Source: Methylococcaceae bacterium
GTDB taxonomy: Bacteria > Pseudomonadota > Gammaproteobacteria > Methylococcales > Methylococcaceae
NCBI GenBank assembly: GCA_028678445.1
Contig: JAJRDJ010000349.1
Location: forward strand, 1-6,145
Reading direction: 5' to 3'
DNA: 6,145 nt
In this document: piece after piece, positions 1 through 5,583 of the stretch
How the letters are laid out: each line of letters starts with the position of its first letter
How positions within the stretch are numbered: position 1 is the stretch's first letter
The notes under the pieces: generated by a model
Databases searched by the model: none
Seen by the model: only the letters and a program-made list of their open reading frames with translations
What the model was told of the DNA's origin: nothing
Made by a program: the position numbers and the translations under genes

Positions 1-192
1 GATCGCTGGCGACTCTTGTCGGGAATGCGATGGCGCGACCGGTTGCCGAACGGTTGGAGTCGGCTGCGCCGGCTCCGGGTGGGTGCTGGCAACAGATTCG
101 ACGCTCTGCACGGGTCGCGTTGGCCCAAGACCGGAACAGGCGGTGAGCGCCAAACAGGCGGGCAAAAGAATCGGGCGCGTGGGTTTGATCAT
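1..192 (-). CDS. Lipoprotein of unknown function, 5' part only (runs off the left edge)
   Basis: Reading the minus strand from an ATG at 192 gives 64 uninterrupted codons to the window edge. The N-terminus is a bacterial lipoprotein signal: a short basic n-region (MIKPTRP), a hydrophobic core (ILLPACLAL) and the lipobox L-T-A-C with the lipidated cysteine at residue 19. Serine follows the cysteine, and the absence of Asp at +2 favours sorting to the outer membrane. The rest of the visible mature chain (residues 20-64) is rich in Pro, Ser, Thr and Gln, like the flexible tether usual after a lipidated cysteine. No functional domain is visible before the edge, so I cannot name a function. An in-frame ATG at 228 would add 12 residues (starting MPLNP). 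I prefer 192 because it gives the more compact signal peptide, although neither start has a strong Shine-Dalgarno. The gene is divergent from the copper operon. Confidence 0.72.
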   Translation of the reverse strand, partial: MIKPTRPILLPACLALTACSGLGPTRPVQSVESVASTHPEPAQPTPTVRQPVAPSHSRQESPAI

Positions 193-284
193 GGTCAGTC
201 TTGATTCGATGGTCGGATTCAAGGGCATTGCCTTGCCGAATGAGTGATGCGCGGGTTGCTAAAGCGCTTTCCTAGGATAACCCA

Positions 285-317
285 AACAGCCCCACAGGCT
301 GCCCTGGCAGGGCTGTT
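285..317. repeat. Inverted repeat / hairpin in the divergent region
   Basis: An 8-base arm AACAGCCC (285-292) pairs perfectly with GGGCTGTT (310-317). Inside the loop, CAGG (295-298) pairs with CCTG (303-306), giving a two-tier stem. There is no T-run on either side and both neighbouring genes point away, so it is not an obvious terminator. It could be an operator, a structured leader element or part of a small RNA. Confidence 0.55.
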
Positions 318-450
318 AAAGCCGTCTGTCGTGGGTCACCTGAACTTTAATAAGCCATTCCTGTCTTTTTGCAGTGATTGCATCAGCGTGAGTTTCACTT
401 CAAAAAATAACTCGCAAGCTGCCCTAGCAATCATCCGCTGGTGCCTGTCT

Positions 451-471
451 CATGGGTTTTAAAGACCCGTG
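451..471. promoter_or_regulatory. Near-palindrome just upstream of the -35 box, possible operator
   Basis: CATGGGT (451-457) and ACCCGTG (465-471) form inverted arms with a T/G wobble at the third pair and the 7-base centre TTTAAAG. The dyad ends three bases before the predicted -35 element, a typical place for an activator or repressor. It does not match the CueR, CusR/CopR or CsoR operators as I know them, so the regulator is unknown. Confidence 0.35.
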
Positions 472-474
472 TTG

Positions 475-503
475 TTGTGAAAGGGGGCATGCTTCGGTAT
501 ATT
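475..503 (+). promoter_or_regulatory. Sigma70-like promoter of the copper operon
   Basis: TTGTGA (475-480, four of six bases matching TTGACA) is followed after exactly 17 bases by TATATT (498-503, five of six matching TATAAT). Transcription would start near 510 and leave a leader of roughly 110 bases before the first gene. TACAAT at 595-600 also resembles a -10 box, but its start site would fall on the Shine-Dalgarno and it has no -35 partner. Confidence 0.5.
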
Positions 504-607
504 CCCGGTGACTGAATCTAACGACCCTGGGCGGTTGCTCCCAGCTCTTAGCATCCAGCCCGAGAACTATCAAAACGACTACAAAAATCTTAAATACAAT
601 AGAGAGT

Positions 608-613
608 GAGGGA
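608..613 (+). promoter_or_regulatory. Shine-Dalgarno of the first operon gene
   Basis: GAGGGA lies nine bases before the ATG at 623, a good purine-rich match that fixes this start. Confidence 0.7.
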
Positions 614-622
614 ACAAAATTT

Positions 623-1207
623 ATGCGCAAAATAGAGGCCATCAAGAAAAGTCTGGTTGCCCTGGGGCTGCTGGCAACCAGTCTGTTACCGATTACCGCA
701 TGGTCCCATGGCGGAGCCAGCGTCGATACCGATCAATGCCGCGTACAGATCGGCTCGCACCTTGTTCACTTCACGGCTTATCAACCACAGCTAACGGGCA
801 CTACGGACTACTGTAATTTCATCCCCGAAACGGGACCCGCCATCATTGTTTTCGATTACGAAGGCAAGGCCTTGCGTGACATGACGGTGGAATTTGAAAT
901 CACCAAGGAGCCAGAGGGTACCCGCTTCTTTTATCAACCGCCCGCTGCTCATCCCAAAGGCACCTTCAACGCCAACGTGAACTTTGTCGAGCCCGGCAAA
1001 TACCGCATTCACATCACCCTCGTGAATGAAGGCGCCAAGGTGGACGAGCACATTGGCCTTCAGGTCGGCGGTAACCAATCCGGCTTGCCCACCAGCACCA
1101 TCATCGTGATACTGACACTGCTGGTGGCTGGCGGATACATTTTCTACTTGTCCAATGCGGGATTCAAAAACGCCGTGGACAAGTTGATCAGCAAGAAGGA
1201 AGCTTAA
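623..1207 (+). CDS. Exported, C-terminally membrane-anchored beta-rich protein of the copper operon
   Basis: 194 residues; first gene of the copper operon. The signal peptide (residues 1-28: basic MRKIEAIKK, then a Leu-rich core) has its best signal-peptidase site after A-W-S, so the mature protein should begin with histidine (HGGAS). The periplasmic part (29-155) has alternating hydrophobic strands and a late G-K-Y-R-I-H-I-T strand, which suggests an immunoglobulin-like beta sandwich of the YtkA/FixH kind. That fold is an inference. C39 and C64 could form a disulfide. His residues at 29, 46, 49, 110, 130 and 143 are possible metal ligands. One transmembrane helix (about 158-177) is followed by a short Lys-rich cytoplasmic tail. 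I do not recognise the family and assign no activity. Its place ahead of two copper proteins suggests a copper-binding, assembly or structural role in the same membrane complex. Confidence 0.85.
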   Translation: MRKIEAIKKSLVALGLLATSLLPITAWSHGGASVDTDQCRVQIGSHLVHFTAYQPQLTGTTDYCNFIPETGPAIIVFDYEGKALRDMTVEFEITKEPEGTRFFYQPPAAHPKGTFNANVNFVEPGKYRIHITLVNEGAKVDEHIGLQVGGNQSGLPTSTIIVILTLLVAGGYIFYLSNAGFKNAVDKLISKKEA

Positions 1208-1213
1208 CCGATA

Positions 1214-1235
1214 CCCCCGCCTCTCGGAGCGGGGG
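1214..1235 (+). promoter_or_regulatory. GC-rich hairpin between the first gene and the oxidase gene
   Basis: CCCCCGC (1214-1220) pairs with GCGGGGG (1229-1235) across an 8-base loop. An alternative fold with one bulged C extends pairing into the loop. It starts seven bases after the stop codon of the first gene and has no T-run after it. It is more likely an mRNA-stabilising, processing or partial-attenuation element than a full terminator, and it could make the first gene more abundant than the two behind it. Confidence 0.5.
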
Positions 1236-1297
1236 CATTCGACGCCGGGCCATGGCTGATGCTGTGTCCTGGCGTTTTACCAATACCGGTAACACCC

Positions 1298-3049
1298 ATG
1301 TTGAGAGAATCCCTGGTTTTATCTTCGCTACTGATCACCCTTTCCGCGCCGGTATCAGCGGTGTTTAAGGCACCCCCCTCGGCCAAGGTCGAGCTAGGTC
1401 AGGCCGAACCCTTTTGCAACAGCGGAGCTCCGCCTGAGTGGCGCAAGGCGCAGACAATCGAAGGGGTCACCCTGCAGGAATCCCGATCCTGCAACCCGGA
1501 CAACCCAGCCGATATCGCCGCGTTCGTCAAGGGCACCAACAACATATCCATGGAAACTCTCATGGATACCTCCAATCTCGCTGCTGACGCCCTCACGCTG
1601 ACCAACGATCTGGACAAGGACGGTGATCCCGACCATTACGTGATCAAACTCGAGATCATGGAGATCAATGGTCATTCGCCAGATTTCAAGGGTGTCGTGC
1701 CCACCTTCGATATCGCCCCCGGCATCCAGCCGAGTTTCTGGGTATTTACCCCCAAGAGCCGCGACATGTCGACAAGCAGCTTTGCCAGCGCCGAAGCTAA
1801 TCCGCTGCTGCGCATGCCCTCCCCGCCCATTCGCGTGGAGCAGGGCGATGTTGTCTGGATCGTTGTTGAAAACTCGCATTATTTCCCGCACTCCATCCAT
1901 TTGCATGGCGTGGATCATCCGTTCATGGATCATGGCGGGGAAGGTAATGACGGCGTGGGCCAGACCAGCGAAATGGACATCATGCCCGGGCAGAGCAAGA
2001 CCTACGTGATCCGCCCGCGCCACGCCGGCACCATGTATTACCACTGCCACGTCCAGCCGCACACGCATATCCCGATGGGTCTGGCCGGCATGTTCATCGT
2101 CGAGGAAAACCGTCCAAATAACTGGCCCCAAGTATTCAACGTGGGCGCCGGTCAGGTTCGCCACCCCTCGGCGGCGGTGCTCGAACAGTACAAGCAGGAA
2201 TACGATATCCACTACCAGTCCGTGGACAAGGAACTGCACCAGATTCCACAGTCAGCCAACGACGTGCGTCTGGTGGCCAAGAAAATGAATCAGGAGTACG
2301 ACATCACGGATGCCACTGACGACTACTTCCTGCTGAATGGGCGATCGTTCCCGTTCACCCTGCGAGAATCCCTGATTACGGTGAGCCCGAACGAGAAGAC
2401 CAAGATTCGGGTTCTGAATGGACATACCGAACCCCTGGCCCTGCACATTCATGGCCACAAGGGAACCGAAACCCACTATGACGGCGTCCTGCAGAATCCC
2501 GCCGCCCAGGTGACTCGCGATGTCTACAGCCTCGCCCCGGCCCAACGCCTGGATATTGCCCTGGACACGACTGATGATGGCCTGCACAGCTATGGTTCCG
2601 GACTCTGGATGTTCCATGACCACACCGAAAAGGCCTTCACCACCAATGGCATGGGGGAGGGAGGCAGCATTAGCCTGGTCGCCTACAAGGACTATGTGGA
2701 TGAAAACGGCACGCCCAAAAGTCATGGCATGGACTTGAAACCTTACTTCACCAAGGACTTCTGGGAACGAAAGATTCCGGTCTGGCAGGACTACATGGAT
2801 GACGGGGGGAGCCTGGGCGCGCCAGCCGGTACCATGGACACCAAGCCGGGTATCAACACCCTGGCTGAAGCGGTGCCCGCGCAATCACAAGCCGCGGCTA
2901 GCAATGCCGAGCCGGGGTCTGCCGATACGGGTGGCGGATTGTTTTCCGGTTTGCTCCTCGGTATTGCCGCCTACTTCCTGTACCTGAATCGCGAAAAAGT
3001 AATCGCTCTGATAGGGCACTTGCCCTTCCTCGCGAAAAACAAGCAATGA
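1298..3049 (+). CDS. Membrane-anchored multicopper oxidase, two-domain type-C-like
   Basis: 583 residues from this start. The ATG at 1298 gives a clean Sec signal peptide (1-21, cleavage after V-S-A). An in-frame ATG at 1259 adds 13 residues before it. Neither start has a strong ribosome site. The enzyme should oxidise a periplasmic substrate and reduce O2 to water. Domain 1 carries H198-x2-H201-x-H203-G and H249-C250-H251-x3-H255-x4-M260: type 1 copper ligands H198, C250, H255 and M260, plus four trinuclear-site histidines. Domain 2 supplies the other four (H383-x-H385-G and H440-D-H442), with Asp where type 1 copper would need Cys. This matches type C two-domain oxidases such as Nitrosomonas europaea blue copper oxidase, which form trimers. 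Unusual parts are an N-terminal extension of over 100 residues with C40, C65 and an Asp-rich loop (104-112), a Ser/Ala/Gly linker (about 520-545), a transmembrane helix (548-565) and a basic tail. The substrate is unknown. Confidence 0.93.
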   Translation: MLRESLVLSSLLITLSAPVSAVFKAPPSAKVELGQAEPFCNSGAPPEWRKAQTIEGVTLQESRSCNPDNPADIAAFVKGTNNISMETLMDTSNLAADALTLTNDLDKDGDPDHYVIKLEIMEINGHSPDFKGVVPTFDIAPGIQPSFWVFTPKSRDMSTSSFASAEANPLLRMPSPPIRVEQGDVVWIVVENSHYFPHSIHLHGVDHPFMDHGGEGNDGVGQTSEMDIMPGQSKTYVIRPRHAGTMYYHCHVQPHTHIPMGLAGMFIVEENRPNNWPQVFNVGAGQVRHPSAAVLEQYKQEYDIHYQSVDKELHQIPQSANDVRLVAKKMNQEYDITDATDDYFLLNGRSFPFTLRESLITVSPNEKTKIRVLNGHTEPLALHIHGHKGTETHYDGVLQNPAAQVTRDVYSLAPAQRLDIALDTTDDGLHSYGSGLWMFHDHTEKAFTTNGMGEGGSISLVAYKDYVDENGTPKSHGMDLKPYFTKDFWERKIPVWQDYMDDGGSLGAPAGTMDTKPGINTLAEAVPAQSQAAASNAEPGSADTGGGLFSGLLLGIAAYFLYLNREKVIALIGHLPFLAKNKQ

Positions 3050-3954
3050 GGCTCTTGACCAATATGGCTACAAAATCCTTTTGGCTTATTGGCGCCGCTC
3101 TGCTGCTGGCGTCCGGCGCGGTCAGCGCTGCTGAAAAGTCGGAACAGATCGTCGAGCACAAAATGCTCATGGATCATGGCGGCGGCCATCTCATGGACAT
3201 GGATGGCGGTATGGTCATGGGGCAAAACAAGGAGACTCTGCCCCCGGGCTGCAGCCGCATCAGCGGTGATGAAGCCATCACCGTGCGCGCCGGACATAAA
3301 TATGCCAGGGACTACCCTGGCACCATGTTCGGCTTCGATACCCATGAGTGGCACGTCAAACCCTGTACCCGGCTGACCGTGACTTTCATCAATGAGGATC
3401 ACATCCGGCACCAGTGGATGATGCACGGCCTGCCCAAGTTCATCTACGACAAAGGCATGTTTCATCTTGAAATGACGGGGCCGGCCAAAATCACCGGCAC
3501 CCTGATTCTGCCAGCGGAAGACAGAACCTACCTCGTGCACTGCGACATTGCCCAGCACATGGAGAAGGGCATGAAGGGGCAGTTGATAGTCGGCAAGGGC
3601 AGCGTGGCTTTCCCCAGCATCCCGGGGTTGACCGACTATGTCATTCCGGATGACTATGGCCCGAAGGTTTCGGACTCGGTCAAGGCACCGCCAGTGATCA
3701 TCCCGGCGCCGGGAGCACCGGCTGACAAAACCTCGGCCACGGCTCGCAATAAGCCTTCATCCAACGGGACCTTCGTGCTGGGGCTGATTCTGGGTGTGGT
3801 GGGAACCCCTCTGGGAATCAGCTACTACCGGCGGCGCTATCAGGGCATGACCGGCCAGGAGGCCCTCAATCAAGCCCTTAATGATGCCCGGTCCATACTG
3901 GACAAGGTGTTGGGCTTCCTGACGACGCTGGTCGGCGGCGTTCACAAGAAATAG
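3046..3954 (+). CDS. Membrane-anchored single-domain cupredoxin with a Met/His/Asp-rich N-terminal segment
   Basis: 302 residues. The start overlaps the oxidase stop (ATGA, 3046-3049), which implies translational coupling. An ATG at 3064, behind TGAGG at 3047-3051, is an alternative. Residues 1-28 are a signal peptide ending AVSA. Residues 38-58 are rich in Met, His, Asp and Gly (MLMDHGGGHLMDMDGG), resembling the Cu(I)-binding stretches of CopA/PcoA proteins. The cupredoxin domain (about 70-184) has H122 in R-H-Q-W and then C166-x4-H171-x4-M176, a complete type 1 copper set. This spacing matches a multicopper-oxidase blue site more than plastocyanin's. A Pro/Ala/Ser linker (about 212-240), a transmembrane helix (242-261), an Arg cluster (Y-R-R-R-Y) and an amphipathic cytoplasmic helix follow. 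It probably exchanges electrons or copper with the oxidase encoded just upstream. Partner and direction are inferred. Confidence 0.9.
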   Translation: MRLLTNMATKSFWLIGAALLLASGAVSAAEKSEQIVEHKMLMDHGGGHLMDMDGGMVMGQNKETLPPGCSRISGDEAITVRAGHKYARDYPGTMFGFDTHEWHVKPCTRLTVTFINEDHIRHQWMMHGLPKFIYDKGMFHLEMTGPAKITGTLILPAEDRTYLVHCDIAQHMEKGMKGQLIVGKGSVAFPSIPGLTDYVIPDDYGPKVSDSVKAPPVIIPAPGAPADKTSATARNKPSSNGTFVLGLILGVVGTPLGISYYRRRYQGMTGQEALNQALNDARSILDKVLGFLTTLVGGVHKK

Positions 3955-3962
3955 CCTTCTTC

Positions 3963-4006
3963 ACGACGACCCCAGCGCCTGCGGGTGCTAGGGGTCGGTC
4001 GTATTC
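3963..4006 (+). terminator. Terminator hairpin of the copper operon
   Basis: The left arm ACGAC-GACCCC-AGC (3963-3976) pairs with GCT-GGGGTC-GTCGT (3987-4002) over 14 base pairs, interrupted only by bulged A3990 and G3997. ATTC follows, so the T-tract is weak. It begins eight bases after the cupredoxin stop codon and is the strongest structure in the window. Confidence 0.75.
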
Positions 4007-4224
4007 TCTGGCGCACTCCGCCTTCCCTTCCCGGAATACTCCGGGGCCTATCGCAGCAACGCGCTACGTTTAGCCCTGGCATCTGGCCAAATTCACGGTT
4101 ACTCCCCTATCCCAAGATTGGAAGGTAGCGCCTCGCGACCAGCACTGGTCTGGTGCAAATCTTCCCGGCATCCGCCCCATCTGTGGGCAATCAACCTGAT
4201 TACCTCTCACCAGCTCTGCATTCA

Positions 4225-4240
4225 CGTGTGAAATCACACG
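4225..4240. promoter_or_regulatory. 16-base inverted repeat upstream of amt, possible operator
   Basis: CGTGTGA (4225-4231) and TCACACG (4234-4240) are perfect inverted arms separated by two A bases, about 60 bases before the amt start. The half-site TGTGA resembles CRP/FNR-family sites, but the spacing (two rather than six bases) does not fit CRP. A symmetric dimeric repressor or activator is likely; its identity is unknown. Confidence 0.4.
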
Positions 4241-4289
4241 ACCTCCAGCCTACGGCCCAATAATTGCTAGGTTAGCGGCATTCACCCAA

Positions 4290-4294
4290 AGAGG
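4290..4294 (+). promoter_or_regulatory. Shine-Dalgarno of amt
   Basis: AGAGG lies six bases before the ATG at 4301, supporting this start. Confidence 0.65.
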
Positions 4295-4300
4295 CCCTAC

Positions 4301-5503
4301 ATGGAGACGATCAGCAAAAGCCAGGACGTATTGTTTATTTTACTCGGCGCCATCATGGTATTGGCCATGCACTCAGGCTTCGCGTTCCTGGAGCTGGGAA
4401 CCGTCCGGCGCAAGAATCAGGTCAATGCCCTTGTGAAAATTCTGGTCGATTTCGCCATATCGACCATCGCCTACTTTTTTATCGGCTACTACCTAGCGTA
4501 CGGGCTCCACTTTTATGAGGGCGCTGGTGAGTTGATTGCCGGCAACGGCTATGCCCTGGTCAAGTTCTTTTTTTTGCTGACCTTTGCTGCTGCCATTCCA
4601 GCCATCGTCTCGGGCGGCATTGCCGAGCGCGCCAAATTCAACCCGCAGATTGCCGCCACGTTTCTGTTGGTAGGGTTCATCTACCCGGTCTTTGAAGGCA
4701 TCGCCTGGAATGGCAACTTCGGGCTGCAAGCCTGGCTGGAGAACCAGTTTGGTGCGCCCTTCCATGATTTTGCCGGGTCGGTGGTGGTGCATGCCGTGGG
4801 CGGCTGGGTAGGGCTAGCCGCCGTCATCATGATGGGACCGCGCCGTGGGCGCTATCACCGCAACGGCGCCATCGCGGCTCATCCGCCCTCGAGCATTCCC
4901 TTCCTGGCGCTCGGCGCCTGGATACTCACGGTCGGCTGGTTCGGCTTCAATGTCATGTCGGCGCAGACCCTCAACGCCATCAGCGGGCTGGTGGCGGTTA
5001 ACTCCCTCATGGCGATGGTCGGCGGCACGCTGGCAGCCACCCTCGCGGGCCGTAACGACCCCGGTTTCGTCCACAATGGACCCTTGGCGGGATTGGTGGC
5101 CGTCTGCGCCGGGTCCGACATCATCCACCCGGCGGGCGCACTGGTCCTCGGGCTATGCGCCGGTACCTTGTTTGTCGTCATGTTCACGCTGACCCAGAAC
5201 CGCTGGAAAATTGACGACGTGCTGGGCGTGTGGCCACTACATGGACTGTGCGGCGCCTTGGGCGGTATTGCGGCCGGTCTTCTTGGTCAGGAGACCTTAG
5301 GCGGGCTGGGCAAGATATCGTTCATCGCCCAGTTAGTGGGTACCGGACTGGCCATCGCCATTGCACTGGCCGGGGGCTTTCTAATCTACGGAACACTGAA
5401 ATGGCTGACTGGCCTGCGCCTGGATCCGGAGCAGGAATTCACCGGTGCCGATCTGACCATCCACAAAGTCAGTGCCAGCCCGGAAAAGGAATCCGGCTGG
5501 TAG
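4301..5503 (+). CDS. amt: Ammonium transporter, Amt/MEP/Rh family
   Basis: 400 residues; trimeric inner-membrane ammonium channel. Family landmarks are clear: G-F-A-F-L-E-L-G-T-V near residues 26-35, the A-E-R motif at 108-110, and the signature D-F-A-G-S (156-160). The twin pore histidines are H164 and H314 (E. coli AmtB H168 and H318). The outer Phe gate is probably F95 and F215, and the recruitment site W136 and S220. About eleven hydrophobic segments fit the family fold. There is no cleavable signal peptide, unlike E. coli AmtB, so the N-terminus is short. The C-terminal tail keeps G-x-D-x3-H (382-388) but then reads KVSASPE instead of the usual GExAY, which may change regulation by a PII protein. 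No glnK lies beside it. It appears to be its own transcription unit with a hairpin behind it. Confidence 0.97.
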   Translation: METISKSQDVLFILLGAIMVLAMHSGFAFLELGTVRRKNQVNALVKILVDFAISTIAYFFIGYYLAYGLHFYEGAGELIAGNGYALVKFFFLLTFAAAIPAIVSGGIAERAKFNPQIAATFLLVGFIYPVFEGIAWNGNFGLQAWLENQFGAPFHDFAGSVVVHAVGGWVGLAAVIMMGPRRGRYHRNGAIAAHPPSSIPFLALGAWILTVGWFGFNVMSAQTLNAISGLVAVNSLMAMVGGTLAATLAGRNDPGFVHNGPLAGLVAVCAGSDIIHPAGALVLGLCAGTLFVVMFTLTQNRWKIDDVLGVWPLHGLCGALGGIAAGLLGQETLGGLGKISFIAQLVGTGLAIAIALAGGFLIYGTLKWLTGLRLDPEQEFTGADLTIHKVSASPEKESGW

Positions 5504-5520
5504 AGATCCGCCAAATCACT

Positions 5521-5563
5521 CGCGCCTATCCTTCGGTAGGCGCGCGGGGGCGTTATGGTTTTT
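5521..5563 (+). terminator. Hairpin between convergent amt and cbpM, probably bidirectional terminator
   Basis: CGCGCCTA (5521-5528) pairs perfectly with TAGGCGCG (5537-5544), and the loop contains C-TTCG-G, a stable UUCG tetraloop. A five-T run follows at 5559-5563, some distance from the stem on the plus strand. It lies 17 bases after the amt stop and in the only gap between the two converging genes, so it probably ends both transcripts. Confidence 0.65.
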
Positions 5564-5583
5564 CGCCGCCGCAGTGCCCTCGC

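Larger units (their letters stand above)
193..622. other. Divergent intergenic region with inverted repeats, no convincing gene
   Basis: About 430 bases separate the lipoprotein start from the first copper-operon gene. No reading frame here has a ribosome site or protein-like composition. It holds a perfect 10-base palindrome AAAGCGCTTT (261-270) followed directly by CCTAGG, a large hairpin (285-317), a near-palindrome (451-471), a sigma70-like promoter (475-503) and a small leader hairpin CTGGG/CCCAG (527-544). GCTGCCCTGGCA (298-309) recurs with one mismatch at 418-429. Confidence 0.6.
4003..4300. other. Non-coding region upstream of amt
   Basis: About 300 bases between the operon terminator and amt. 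No gene is supported on either strand. It contains dyads at 4030-4045 (CCCGGA-ATAC-TCCGGG), 4137-4150 (GACCAG-CA-CTGGTC) and 4225-4240. I found no convincing sigma54 -24/-12 pair, as might be expected for a nitrogen-controlled amt gene, and no strong sigma70 pair. AATAAT at 4259-4264 is only a weak -10 candidate. Confidence 0.5.

Noticed and set aside
244..462. Plus-strand open frame of 72 codons in the divergent intergenic region
   Set aside because: It has no ribosome site and unremarkable composition, and it runs through the 285-317 inverted repeat. Nothing supports translation.
595..600. TACAAT as the -10 box of the copper operon
   Set aside because: Transcription would begin on the Shine-Dalgarno itself and no -35 element lies at the right distance. 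The 475-503 pair is much better.
424..645. Minus-strand open frame of 73 codons
   Set aside because: It overlaps the predicted promoter and the start of the first operon gene on the other strand, has no ribosome site and shows no recognisable features.
1394..2239. Long minus-strand open frame of 281 codons opposite the oxidase gene
   Set aside because: It is a shadow of the GC-biased codons of the oxidase. The plus frame has complete copper motifs and a signal peptide; the minus frame has no recognisable domain.
1298..3049. Copper-type nitrite reductase (NirK)
   Set aside because: NirK has a type 1 copper in domain 1 but only a mononuclear type 2 site. This protein keeps all eight trinuclear-cluster histidines (HLHG, HCH, HIHG, HDH), which points to a multicopper oxidase.
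4225..4240. CRP or FNR binding site
   Set aside because: The half-site TGTGA is right, but the spacer is two bases, whereas CRP needs six and FNR needs TTGAT-N4-ATCAA.
4568..4575. Run of eight T bases in amt as a programmed frameshift site
   Set aside because: The frame is intact on both sides and encodes a Phe-rich membrane segment expected there. No alternative frame product or stimulatory structure is evident.
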